NCBI RefSeq assembly: GCF_024227435.1
Contig: NZ_CP100445.1
Span: 1,981,369 to 2,045,368 of the forward strand
Source: Natrinema caseinilyticum
GTDB lineage: Archaea; Halobacteriota; Halobacteria; Halobacteriales; Natrialbaceae
Reading direction: 5' to 3'
DNA: 64,000 nt
Part shown: positions 56,234-64,000 of the stretch, piece after piece
Layout of the letters: each line of letters opens with the position of its first letter
How positions within the stretch are numbered: position 1 is the first letter of the stretch
Notes under the pieces: model-generated
The model's database searches: none
What the model was told of the DNA's origin: nothing
What the model saw: only the letters and a program-made list of their open reading frames with translations
Program-made: the position numbers and the translations under genes

Positions 56234-57895
56234 ATGAGCTGGACGGTAATGCCACCATTCGAGGATTACGAGGCGGCCCGCGAAGGGTTTTCGTGGGACC
56301 TCCCCGACGAGTACAACCCAGCCGTCGACTTCCTCCGGAAACACGACGATACGAGTCGGACGGCGCTTCGATACGAAAGCCCCGACGGGACCCTCGAGAC
56401 CTATTCGTTCGACGGTCTCGACGAGCGGTCCGATCGCCTCGCGGCGGCGCTGGCCGACCTCGGCGTGGAAGCGGGTGACCGCGTGGGCGTCGTCGTCCCG
56501 CAGAAACCCCAGAACCCGCTGACGCACCTCGCAAATTGGAAGCTCGGTGCCGTGTCGGTACCGCTTACGGTCCTCTTCGGTCGCGATGCGCTCCAGTATC
56601 GGCTCAGAGACAGCGAAGCCAGAGCGGTCGTCGTCGATCCGAGCGTTCGGGAGACGATCGACGAAATCCGCGACGAGTGTCCGGCACTCGAGGCCGTGAT
56701 CGAACTCGGTGACGGCGATTCGGTAGCGGGTGGGGCACACGCCTTCGACGACCTCGTCGCAGGCTTCGAGCCCGGACTCGACGTCGCCGACGCGACGCCG
56801 GAGACGCCGTCGGCGATCATGTATACGAGCGGCTCGACCGGCCCACCGAAGGGAGTGCGCCACAGTCACGCGCTCTGGCTCGGTCGGGCCGCCGCGGCGT
56901 ACAACTACTTCGGCCAGGGCCTGGCGGAAGGCCAGGCAACACTCTGGACACCGGCCGACTGGGCGTGGGGAGCGGCCCTCGGCGGGACCCTCTTCGCGGC
57001 GTGGCATCACGGCTGTACGATCGTCGGCTGGCCCCGCGACGGGTTCGACCCCGGGGACGCCTACGAGCTCGTGGAACGCCACGACGTGACGCACGCGTTC
57101 ATGCCCCCGACCGCACTCCGGATGCTGATGGACGTCGACGACCCCGAGAGCCGATACAAGCTTTCGCTCGAGACGTTCGCCTCGGCCGGCGAGCCACTCA
57201 CCTCGGAGGTCGTCGAGTGGGTCGACTCGACGTTCGACGACGTCGGGATCAACGAGTTTTACGGCCAGACCGAACTCAATCTCGCCGTCGGAAACGTCGA
57301 AAACTGGTTCGACACTCAACCGGGAAGCATGGGGAAACCGCTCCCCGGCTACGAGGTCGCGGTGCTCGATCCGGACACCCACGAGCGCAAGCCACGCGGC
57401 GAAGTCGGCGAACTCGCCGTAAAGCCCGGCGACCGCCGCGTCTTCTTCGACGAGTACCACGGATTGCCCGAAAAGACGGCGGCGAAGCGACTCGAGGACG
57501 GATGGTTCCTGACCGACGACCTCGTCGAACGCGACGAGGACGGCTACTGCTGGTTCGTCTCCCGGGCCGACGACGTCATCCTCACCAGCGGCTATCGCGT
57601 CGGTCCGATGGAAGTCGAAGACGCGATTCTTACCCACGACGCCGTCGAACAGGCGGGTGTCGTCGGCGTTCCCGACGACACCCGTGGCGAAGCGATCAAG
57701 GCGTTCGTCAAGCCGGCCACCGAGGAATACGACCCCGACGGGCTTCGCGGGGAGCTCCGCGAACTGGTCCGCGACCGATTGGCCGAATACGAGTATCCAC
57801 AGCACATCGAGTTCGTCGAGACGCTCCCGACCACGACGACCGGCAAGATACGGCGTCGCACCCTGCGAGACCGCGACGGAACCGGCGACGAGTGA
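56234..57895 (+). CDS. AMP-forming acyl-CoA synthetase (medium-chain type)
   Basis: A 553-residue adenylate-forming enzyme. IMYTSGSTGPPKGVRHSHAL is the P-loop motif, EFYGQTELNLAVGN-like the adenylate motif, WFLTDDLVERDEDGYCWF the hinge, and TTTTGKIRRR contains the catalytic Lys. The sequence MPPFEDYEAAREGFSWDLPD at the N-terminus resembles acetyl/propionyl/butyryl-type enzymes. It activates short or medium-chain acids. The inner ATG (MSWTVMPPF) is preferred. Confidence 0.9.
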   Translation: MSWTVMPPFEDYEAAREGFSWDLPDEYNPAVDFLRKHDDTSRTALRYESPDGTLETYSFDGLDERSDRLAAALADLGVEAGDRVGVVVPQKPQNPLTHLANWKLGAVSVPLTVLFGRDALQYRLRDSEARAVVVDPSVRETIDEIRDECPALEAVIELGDGDSVAGGAHAFDDLVAGFEPGLDVADATPETPSAIMYTSGSTGPPKGVRHSHALWLGRAAAAYNYFGQGLAEGQATLWTPADWAWGAALGGTLFAAWHHGCTIVGWPRDGFDPGDAYELVERHDVTHAFMPPTALRMLMDVDDPESRYKLSLETFASAGEPLTSEVVEWVDSTFDDVGINEFYGQTELNLAVGNVENWFDTQPGSMGKPLPGYEVAVLDPDTHERKPRGEVGELAVKPGDRRVFFDEYHGLPEKTAAKRLEDGWFLTDDLVERDEDGYCWFVSRADDVILTSGYRVGPMEVEDAILTHDAVEQAGVVGVPDDTRGEAIKAFVKPATEEYDPDGLRGELRELVRDRLAEYEYPQHIEFVETLPTTTTGKIRRRTLRDRDGTGDE

Positions 57896-57955
57896 CGCGC
57901 TTCGGGCCGCGATCCGTCGGCGAATCACTTCCGAGGCGACGGGAGTCAGAATCGG

Positions 57956-57962
57956 TTTTATT
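57956..57962 (+). promoter_or_regulatory. TATA box of the UspA gene
   Basis: ttttatt is centred 28 bases before the ATG at 57987; it confirms the start and predicts a leaderless message. Confidence 0.55.
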
Positions 57963-57986
57963 GTGCCTCATCGCGAACGTCAGGAC

Positions 57987-58409
57987 ATGTATCGCGTGTT
58001 ACTGCCCGTCGACACCAACGAGGACCGCGCGCTGGCCCAGGCCGACTACGTCTCGTCCTTGCCGGACGCCACCGAATCGATCGAAGTCTACCTCCTGTTC
58101 GTCTTCACCGAGGACAGCGAAGACCTGCCCAGGGAGTTCGAGAAGTTCAAGTCCGCCTCCCGTATCAGCTCCGTTCGACGCGCGCAAGAGGCCATCGAAA
58201 ACGCCGGCATCGACGTCACGATCCTCGAGGACAGCGGCGACACCGAAGGGGACATTCTCGAGGAAGCCGAGACCTACGACGTCGACGCGATCGTTCTGGG
58301 GGGCCGGAAGCGGTCGCCGGTCGGGAAAGCGATCTTCGGAAGCACGACGCAGGGCGTCATCCTCAAGTCGGATCGACCGGTGGTCGTCACGGGCGGGGGC
58401 AAAGAATAG
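57987..58409 (+). CDS. UspA family universal stress protein
   Basis: A 140-residue protein. YRVLLPVDTNEDRALAQADY is the N-terminal strand and ATP-binding aspartate, and VLGGRKRSPVGKAIFGSTTQ near the end contains the G2xG9G(S/T) nucleotide motif. It probably binds ATP and acts in stress or membrane-stress signalling. The long frame upstream is the shadow of the synthetase gene. Confidence 0.9.
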   Translation: MYRVLLPVDTNEDRALAQADYVSSLPDATESIEVYLLFVFTEDSEDLPREFEKFKSASRISSVRRAQEAIENAGIDVTILEDSGDTEGDILEEAETYDVDAIVLGGRKRSPVGKAIFGSTTQGVILKSDRPVVVTGGGKE

Positions 58410-58539
58410 TCGCACGCGGCGGTCGCCACGCGGACGGCGATGCGTCCACCAGTTCCGGACGGCAGGTGCGACTCCGCTTCGTCCCACCGCTTGTTTCCGC
58501 CGGCAGCCATCTTATGCGAATCCGTGCCCAGTATCCGAT

Positions 58540-59358
58540 ATGGAAATTCGGGAGCCGGACCCGGACGAATCGGGCCGGATTCGGGAGGTCGTCGACAGTT
58601 CGATGACGACCTCGTTCAGGCTGAGTCCGGGACAGATCGACGCGGTGACCGACGATCAGTTCGCCGACGACGCCGTCGCCGAGCGACTCGAGGACGAGGC
58701 AACCGTGCTTCGCGTCGCCGAAACAGGCGACGAAATCGAGGGTGAAACGGTCGCCGGATTCGTCGAGGGACGCCTCGAGGACGGCTGGGGAACGGTGAAC
58801 TGGCTGTTCGTCGATCCGGAGCACCGGGGCCGAGGGATCGGAACGAGGCTCTACGAGGCGGCCTCGGAAACCATGCGCGACCGCGGCGTCGAACAGATCT
58901 GTGTCTCCGTTCTCGAGGCCAATACCGAGGGCCACGGATTCGTCGAACGGTTCGGCCTCGAACACGGGGGCGACCGCCGAATCGAGATCGCCGACGAGTC
59001 CCTCGTGAAGTACGCGTATACGGACCCCGGCGTCGACGTCGATCTCCCCGGCGAGTCGGGCACGGAGGATGCGACCGAGGAGGCGTTTCCCGAAACGGAG
59101 GCGACCGACGGGATGCTGACGACGACCGACGACGGCGAGACGGTGTACATCGATCGCGACGAGGAACGATCCGGAACCGCGGCGCCGTTTTACGTGACGT
59201 ACGAGGACGAAGCCCTCACGGACCAGTACGGTTTCTACTGCGCGAACTGTGGGTCGGTCGACATCTCGATGGACAACGTGGATCGCCTCGAGTGTGCGGA
59301 CTGCGGGAACACCCACGCGGAGCGGTCCGGCGAATCGTACGACGACTCGTATCTCTGA
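58540..59358 (+). CDS. GNAT acetyltransferase with C-terminal zinc ribbon (DUF5816-like)
   Basis: A 272-residue two-domain protein. Residues 1-155 are a GNAT domain: VNWLFVDPEHRGRGIGTRLY is the acetyl-CoA loop. After an acidic linker, the last 60 residues form a zinc ribbon (CANCG and CADCGN). The fused ribbon is typical of haloarchaeal members; the acetylated substrate is unknown. A cttatg element lies about 28 bases before the ATG. Confidence 0.85.
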   Translation: MEIREPDPDESGRIREVVDSSMTTSFRLSPGQIDAVTDDQFADDAVAERLEDEATVLRVAETGDEIEGETVAGFVEGRLEDGWGTVNWLFVDPEHRGRGIGTRLYEAASETMRDRGVEQICVSVLEANTEGHGFVERFGLEHGGDRRIEIADESLVKYAYTDPGVDVDLPGESGTEDATEEAFPETEATDGMLTTTDDGETVYIDRDEERSGTAAPFYVTYEDEALTDQYGFYCANCGSVDISMDNVDRLECADCGNTHAERSGESYDDSYL

Positions 59359-59419
59359 CCGACGCCGCCGCGGCGACCCCGAGCCGAAGCGCGGATGCGG
59401 TCCGACGATGGTCGTGCCC

Positions 59420-59863
59420 TCACTTGGCGAAGAGGCTGTCAGCGGTCGCTGCGCCGACGACGCTGAAAACCGCGCCGACGCTGATGGCCTTGAACGTCGT
59501 CGTCGCGAGGGCGCGGGTCGAATCGGCCTCGAGGAAGGTCTCGGGTGCACCGAACAGGAGCGCGAGGACGGTGACGGACCCGAAGGTGACCACCATCAAC
59601 GAGATGAATCGGATCGGGACCCCGGCGACTTCCTGTTCTTCCTCGGCCTCGCGGGTCGTATCGGCCTTGTACAGCGCCGCGTACCCGATGGCGAAGACGA
59701 CCGCGACGGTCCCTACCGCCTGTGCGATGTGCATGTTCCTCGCGAGCCTCCAGACCTCCTCCGTGACCACGAACGGACCCGCGAGCAGGAATCCCCCGAC
59801 GATCTGCTGTGCCGAGTCCGCCAACCGGAACTCGGGCGGGCGGCGCGGTCGTCGAAGTTTCAT
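59420..59863 (-). CDS. DUF2391-like integral membrane protein
   Basis: A 147-residue protein with about four helices, the first preceded by a basic N-terminus (MKLRRPRRPPEFRLADSAQQ). ETFLEADSTRALATTTFKAI occurs in a loop near the end. The pattern fits the DUF2391 membrane family; function is unknown. Same strand as the two membrane proteins that follow upstream but separated by 86 bases. Confidence 0.6.
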   Translation of the reverse strand: MKLRRPRRPPEFRLADSAQQIVGGFLLAGPFVVTEEVWRLARNMHIAQAVGTVAVVFAIGYAALYKADTTREAEEEQEVAGVPIRFISLMVVTFGSVTVLALLFGAPETFLEADSTRALATTTFKAISVGAVFSVVGAATADSLFAK

Positions 59864-59949
59864 GGCAGAAGATACCGACGGAAGGCTAAAATACTCCCGC
59901 TCGAGCGGCTCCGTCCGTCACACGGGGGCGCCCGGCGGAGAGCCGTCGT

Positions 59950-60690
59950 CTAGACGAATACGAGAAGCGCAGCGTAGCCCGCAGCCCCACCGGCGAAGGC
60001 CCAGAATCGGCTCTCGCGATCCGAGGGCAGTTCCTCCTTGATCACGTTGAGGACGACGCCGCCGGACAGAAACGGCACGAACACCGCGACGAGGAGTTCG
60101 GTCCCCTCGAGTGCGTAGCCGGCCGCGAATCCGGCGATCACGGCACCAGACAGTATCCACCGACCCTGACGGTCGTAGACTCGACCGTGGTGGTCACGAA
60201 GTCCGTCGTCCGTCACGACGAAGTGGAGCGCCATCGCGAAGACGAAGAGTCCGACGGTGCCGAGTTCGGGGTCCCATAGGAGGGAGCCGATGATCGCGTT
60301 GTAGGCGGCGAACGATCCGAGGTGAATCCAGAAGAGTCCCGTTGCCGAGCCCCCTTCGGGTCGGTCTTCGACGGTGTTGGTCCGTCTTGCGAGGTGCTCG
60401 AGACCGTAGAAGACGACGAACCCCGAAAGCGCGATCAGATAGCCGTATCGTTCGGCGAACGCCATCGGACTCCCGTGGCGTTCGATCGTCGTCGCGGCGT
60501 CGTGAATCTCGGGCAGGAGGTGGACGAACACGTACGCGACCGAAATACCGCCAGCGGCGGACAGCCACCGGCTCCGCGGGGTTCGACCGCCCACGCCCAG
60601 TCGACCGGCGAACAAATGCACCAGTGCGAGGACGGCCGCGTACGCGAAAAGGATCTCCACGGGCGGACCCGCTGGTTCCAGCTGACGCAT
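59950..60690 (-). CDS. ZIP-like integral membrane protein
   Basis: A 246-residue protein with about seven helices. VFVHLLPEIHDAATTI and HFVVTDDGLRDHHGRVYDRQ carry clusters of His and Asp that recall the metal-binding segments of ZIP transporters, though the order is not that of a standard ZIP protein. Start MRQLEPAGPPVEILFAYAAV. Metal transport is possible but not proven. Confidence 0.6.
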   Translation of the reverse strand: MRQLEPAGPPVEILFAYAAVLALVHLFAGRLGVGGRTPRSRWLSAAGGISVAYVFVHLLPEIHDAATTIERHGSPMAFAERYGYLIALSGFVVFYGLEHLARRTNTVEDRPEGGSATGLFWIHLGSFAAYNAIIGSLLWDPELGTVGLFVFAMALHFVVTDDGLRDHHGRVYDRQGRWILSGAVIAGFAAGYALEGTELLVAVFVPFLSGGVVLNVIKEELPSDRESRFWAFAGGAAGYAALLVFV

Positions 60691-60736
60691 CGGCGGGGAC
60701 TACACGCCGAACGGATATGTCGGTTGGCCGATCGAC

Positions 60737-62104
60737 TCAATCGTCCGTGCTTTGCGGCCGATTACCGCCGATCGGCATCGCCTCGCCGACCGTCCCCGCG
60801 GTTCGGCGAAGGAGACGGCGGAACGACTGCCAGCGACGGACGAACAGCGCGACACCCAGGACGATGTAGATGGCCGTGTAGACGAGCAACAACTCGGTAC
60901 TCGAGACCGGCAGTTCGACGTACTCGCGGATGATAACGAACTCGAAGAGGACCTGTGAGAGGAACAGGCCGAGTAGGACGAGCGCTTCCCTGACGGAGAT
61001 CTGAAACCGAAGGAGGAGGGCGATGGCGAAAAACGACTGTGCGGCGGTCAGCCAGATCTCCGCAGATTGCTTGGAGTCGAACACGAGAACGCCGTATCGG
61101 CCGAGTGCGAGCGAGTGGACGACGACGAGCGTTCCGATGAGCAGCGTCCACTGATTGAGTTTCGAGGAGATGAGCGCGTTGAACCCCGCGGTCGACCGCG
61201 CCTTGTTCACCAGGTAGATGACGACGATGAGTTCCGGCGATTCGGACGCCAGCGGCGCGATCCACTGGATCATGAAGAACGAGGGGACGCCGATGCCTCG
61301 ACCGAGTTCCTCGAGACCGTGTGCGAAGGGTTCGACGGCGGTGAAGATCATCGCGCCGGCGTAGGCAAAGAGAAAGAGAACTGTGGCGATCCGCCGACCC
61401 CTGGAGAACTGTTGTAAGTACGCCGGGACGCCGACGTGTTGTGTCTCGGGTTCGGCCTCGCCGCGGAGGATAACCGCGATGTAGAGGACGTAGAGCCCGA
61501 CCAGAAACAGCATGTCGAAGACGTCGATGCCACCGTTGAGTGGAACCAGAAACGCCCAGACCGTCGCGACGAGCAAGAACACCACCTCGAGACCGATATC
61601 GCGATCGAGGACGACGACGTCGGCGAGGAAGCCGGGCCGTGGTTCCACGGCGGGATCGGACGACGATCCCCGCCGGAAGATCGTAAAGAGGGCGATCCCG
61701 GCCCAGCCGATACCGATGAGGATCCTGTTCGCGCCCGTCATGTTGGCGACCGCGAGGTTGCCCGCCTCGATTCCGCGGTCCGTTTCGGCGAAGACGCCCG
61801 CGTTCCAGGCGTACAGTGCGTCGACGGCGTATTCGGGGGCGACCGCCAGGACCGCGAGGACGGCGATCGCGAACGCTCGAGGAACGTCTTTCTCGGCCGT
61901 TTCGGCCGCCCACGCGAGCAGGAACGAGGCTCCGAGAACCGCGAGGCCGGTCACGATAACCGTCCCGAACGTCGACAGCGTTCGGAACACCGCCGGGGCA
62001 CGGTACCCGAGCCACGGGAGAAGAGACGTCGAGCTCCAGACGGCGACCCAGGGAAGTGTCAATGCCAGTGCGACCGAGATGGGGGCGAGCGCTCGTCGTC
62101 TCAT
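60737..62104 (-). CDS. CaCA family cation exchanger (Na+/Ca2+ exchanger-like)
   Basis: A 455-residue membrane protein with about eleven helices. The two alpha repeats are recognisable: LAVAPEYAVDALYAW with NLAVANMTGANRILIGIGWA, and QWIAPLASESPELIVVIYLV with AGFNALISSKLNQWTLLIGT. The acidic residues in APEY and SPEL are the cation ligands. It probably exports calcium or another cation against Na+ or H+. The ATG at MRRRALAPISVAL is used instead of a TTG 36 bases upstream. Confidence 0.85.
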   Translation of the reverse strand: MRRRALAPISVALALTLPWVAVWSSTSLLPWLGYRAPAVFRTLSTFGTVIVTGLAVLGASFLLAWAAETAEKDVPRAFAIAVLAVLAVAPEYAVDALYAWNAGVFAETDRGIEAGNLAVANMTGANRILIGIGWAGIALFTIFRRGSSSDPAVEPRPGFLADVVVLDRDIGLEVVFLLVATVWAFLVPLNGGIDVFDMLFLVGLYVLYIAVILRGEAEPETQHVGVPAYLQQFSRGRRIATVLFLFAYAGAMIFTAVEPFAHGLEELGRGIGVPSFFMIQWIAPLASESPELIVVIYLVNKARSTAGFNALISSKLNQWTLLIGTLVVVHSLALGRYGVLVFDSKQSAEIWLTAAQSFFAIALLLRFQISVREALVLLGLFLSQVLFEFVIIREYVELPVSSTELLLVYTAIYIVLGVALFVRRWQSFRRLLRRTAGTVGEAMPIGGNRPQSTDD

Positions 62105-62170
62105 GGAGATCTCTGGAGATGCGTACCGGCCGAATGGCAATACATGATGCGATGCGACGCAGGTATCCGA

Positions 62171-62839
62171 CTACTGCTGCGGCGCGAGTTCCTCGTACGG
62201 CTGGACGACCACGAACCCGTCGGAGCCCGAGAAATCGAGCTGATAGGTCTCGTCGGAGGACGAGCCGATCATGTTCGAGAGGCTCTTGTCGACGTAGTTG
62301 CCCGGGGAAAGATTCCCGCTCCACGCGACGGTCGCGCTGGGGTCCGTTCGAACCGGGGGCTGCAAGACCAGCGGCTCACCGTGGGTGGTGATCGCGACGG
62401 AACCCGGCCCGGAGAGGAAGACGTTCGTCATTCCGCCGGCCGAGAACCCGGCGATGCTCTTCATCGTCCGAATCTCGTAGTTTACGCTCGACTCGAACGC
62501 GAGGACGTCGTTGCCGTTGACCGAGATCTCGTCTCCCGCGTCGAGTTCGATGAGCTGGATCTTCTTTTCCTGGTCGGCGACGTAGAGGTGACCGGTACCG
62601 GTCGCTTCCATCACGTCCGTCCCTTCACCCGTCGCCTTCTCCTTTAAGAATCCCGTAATCCCACCCTCCGCGGAGGACTTGCCTTCGAACGAGATGTCTC
62701 CGCTGTAGGCGACCATCGATCCGGTCTTCGTGGTTACGGATCCGTCGAGATCGATGTCGAGGAGTTTTCCGTTCTCGAGTTGAAACGATTCGCCGCCTTC
62801 TTTCGGTTCGTTTGCGTTGACAAATTCGTCGACATTCAT
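62171..62839 (-). CDS. AIM24 family protein
   Basis: A 222-residue beta-rich protein. KTGSMVAYSGDISFEGKSSA, GTGHLYVADQEKKIQLIELD and NVFLSGPGSVAITTHGEPLV are typical of the AIM24/TerD-related beta-sandwich family. The role is unknown. A TATA-like tacttatttg lies about 57 bases upstream, leaving a short leader. Confidence 0.88.
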   Translation of the reverse strand: MNVDEFVNANEPKEGGESFQLENGKLLDIDLDGSVTTKTGSMVAYSGDISFEGKSSAEGGITGFLKEKATGEGTDVMEATGTGHLYVADQEKKIQLIELDAGDEISVNGNDVLAFESSVNYEIRTMKSIAGFSAGGMTNVFLSGPGSVAITTHGEPLVLQPPVRTDPSATVAWSGNLSPGNYVDKSLSNMIGSSSDETYQLDFSGSDGFVVVQPYEELAPQQ

Positions 62840-62942
62840 GATATACCGAGCCGGAGAACGGCTCTATCGGGCCGGTTGGGAGGGAGGTATCAAATAAGTA
62901 CGCATAGATAACATTTCACCACCTGAAATTGTCGGGTATCGA

Positions 62943-64000
62943 TCACGCTTCGTTCCGGATGAAATCCGCCGCCTTCTCGGCGATCATCGTCGTCGGCGCG
63001 TCCGTGTTTCCGCTGGTGATCGTCGGCATCACCGACGCGTCGACGACGCGCAGCCCCTCGAGCCCGTGGACGCGGAGTCGGTCGTCGACGACGGCCACGT
63101 CGTCGTCGCCCATTTTACACGTGCCGACGGGATGGTACAACGTCTCGGCCGTCTCGCGGATGTGTTCGATCAACTCGTCGTCACTCTGGACGGCCGGTCC
63201 CGGAAGCAGTTCTTCCCCGCGATACTCGTCGAACGGATCGGCCTGCATGATATCGCGACCCAGTTTGAGCCCGGCGAGCAACACCTCGAGGTCGGCGCCC
63301 TCGGTCAGATACTGCGGGTCGATCACGGGATCGTCGAAGGGATCGGAAGAGCGAAGCGTAATCCGGCCACGGCTCTCGGGTCGAAGCTGAAGCGCGTTCA
63401 GGGAGAACCCGTGGCCCTCTGGGTTCTCGAACCCGTGTTCGACGAAGTGTGCGGGAGCGAAGTGAAACTGAACGTCCGGGGTGGTGGCGTCCTCAGTGAC
63501 GGTCGCGAACCCGCCGGCTTCCCCCACGTTCGACGTCAGCGGTCCGCTCTTTAGTACCACGAATTTGAGAAGGTTCAACAGCGAATCCGCGTCGTCGAGG
63601 GTGATCGGTTTCTCGCATTCGTAGTCGACGCCCGCCTGCAGGTGATCCTGCAGATTTCGGCCGACACCGGGGAGGTCCGTGACGACGGTGATATCGTGGT
63701 CGGCGAGGTGGTCGGCCGGACCGACGCCGGAGAGCAAGAGGAGCTGCGGTGAGTTGATCGCCCCGGCCGACAGGACGACTTCCTCGGTCGCGTCGACCGT
63801 CGCGGAGCTGTCGGCGCCGCCGTCGCGCGCGTACGCGACGCCGACGGCCTCCCGCCCGTCGAACCGAATCCGCGTCACTCGCGCGCCGGTCACCGCAGTC
63901 AGGTTGGGCCGATCCAATACCGGTTTCAGGTACGCGTCAGCAGCACTGTGGCGACTGCCGTCCGCCTGTGTGACCTGGTAGAATCCGACCCCCTCCTGAT
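62943..64000 (-). CDS. GMC family oxidoreductase, C-terminal part
   Basis: The frame is open through the end of the window, so the N-terminal FAD-binding part is outside. The visible 350 residues include VVLSAGAINSPQLLLLSGVG, the second GMC signature, and the catalytic region YHPVGTCKMGDDDVAVVDDR with VVDASVMPTITSGNTDAPTT at the end, where His and Asn form the active site. It oxidises an alcohol with FAD; choline dehydrogenase-like enzymes are the closest pattern, but the substrate is open. Confidence 0.93.
   Translation of the reverse strand, partial: QEGVGFYQVTQADGSRHSAADAYLKPVLDRPNLTAVTGARVTRIRFDGREAVGVAYARDGGADSSATVDATEEVVLSAGAINSPQLLLLSGVGPADHLADHDITVVTDLPGVGRNLQDHLQAGVDYECEKPITLDDADSLLNLLKFVVLKSGPLTSNVGEAGGFATVTEDATTPDVQFHFAPAHFVEHGFENPEGHGFSLNALQLRPESRGRITLRSSDPFDDPVIDPQYLTEGADLEVLLAGLKLGRDIMQADPFDEYRGEELLPGPAVQSDDELIEHIRETAETLYHPVGTCKMGDDDVAVVDDRLRVHGLEGLRVVDASVMPTITSGNTDAPTTMIAEKAADFIRNEA

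Overview
The window is chromosomal DNA of a halophilic archaeon (class Halobacteria). The proteins are strongly acidic, GC is high, and many genes have a TATA box 25-30 bases before the start codon (leaderless pattern). Marker genes agree: bacteriorhodopsin, halorhodopsin, an A-type ATP synthase operon, proteasome-activating nucleotidase, ABCE1, archaemetzincin and several haloarchaea-only families. The genus cannot be fixed from the sequence. The halorhodopsin resembles the Natronomonas type in length and motif numbering, and the halocin C8-like gene would fit the Natrialbaceae.

Layout. 1-8 kb: end of a prenyl synthase, a DUF373 membrane protein, a COG2108 radical SAM protein, then a cell-surface group (lipoprotein, membrane-anchored HTH protein, exported coiled-coil protein, pilin-like protein) and a methyltransferase. 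8.3-16.5 kb: atpH-I-K-E-C-F-A-B in order. 16.5-22.06 kb: a lower-GC island between atpB and atpD, holding a halocin C8-like gene, a broken three-domain bPH2 membrane protein, a 55-residue membrane peptide, an IS200/IS605-like terminal hairpin and an acyl-CoA ligase whose 5' end is also present as a decayed copy beside atpB. 22-29.5 kb: atpD, DUF6276, DUF5811, arginine decarboxylase, Pan, PepF, TruA. 29.8-32.3 kb: ABC-2 export operon. 32.5-40.5 kb: peptidases (M32, M20), a soluble globin-coupled transducer and the PIN-ATPase-KH protein, whose 3' end is duplicated. 40.9-44.7 kb: retinal cluster (Brp/Blh, CrtY, halorhodopsin, bacteriorhodopsin). 44.9-55.7 kb: NAD synthetase, small regulators, a DUF7344/exported-protein pair, EMC6-like protein, ABCE1, archaemetzincin, UPF0146, an intramembrane HExxH protein, a HAD phosphatase and a response regulator. 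55.9-64 kb: acidic repeat protein, acyl-CoA synthetase, UspA, GNAT, membrane transporters, AIM24 and the 3' part of a GMC oxidoreductase.

Functional links. CrtY makes beta-carotene, Brp/Blh cleaves it to retinal, and the two opsins use retinal to pump protons out and chloride in. The light-driven proton gradient can feed the ATP synthase encoded 25 kb away. The most unusual locus is the halocin C8-like island that splits the ATP synthase operon. Its antimicrobial domain has nine cysteines whose spacing nearly matches halocin C8, while the neighbouring bPH2 gene is disabled by a frameshift and a stop codon.
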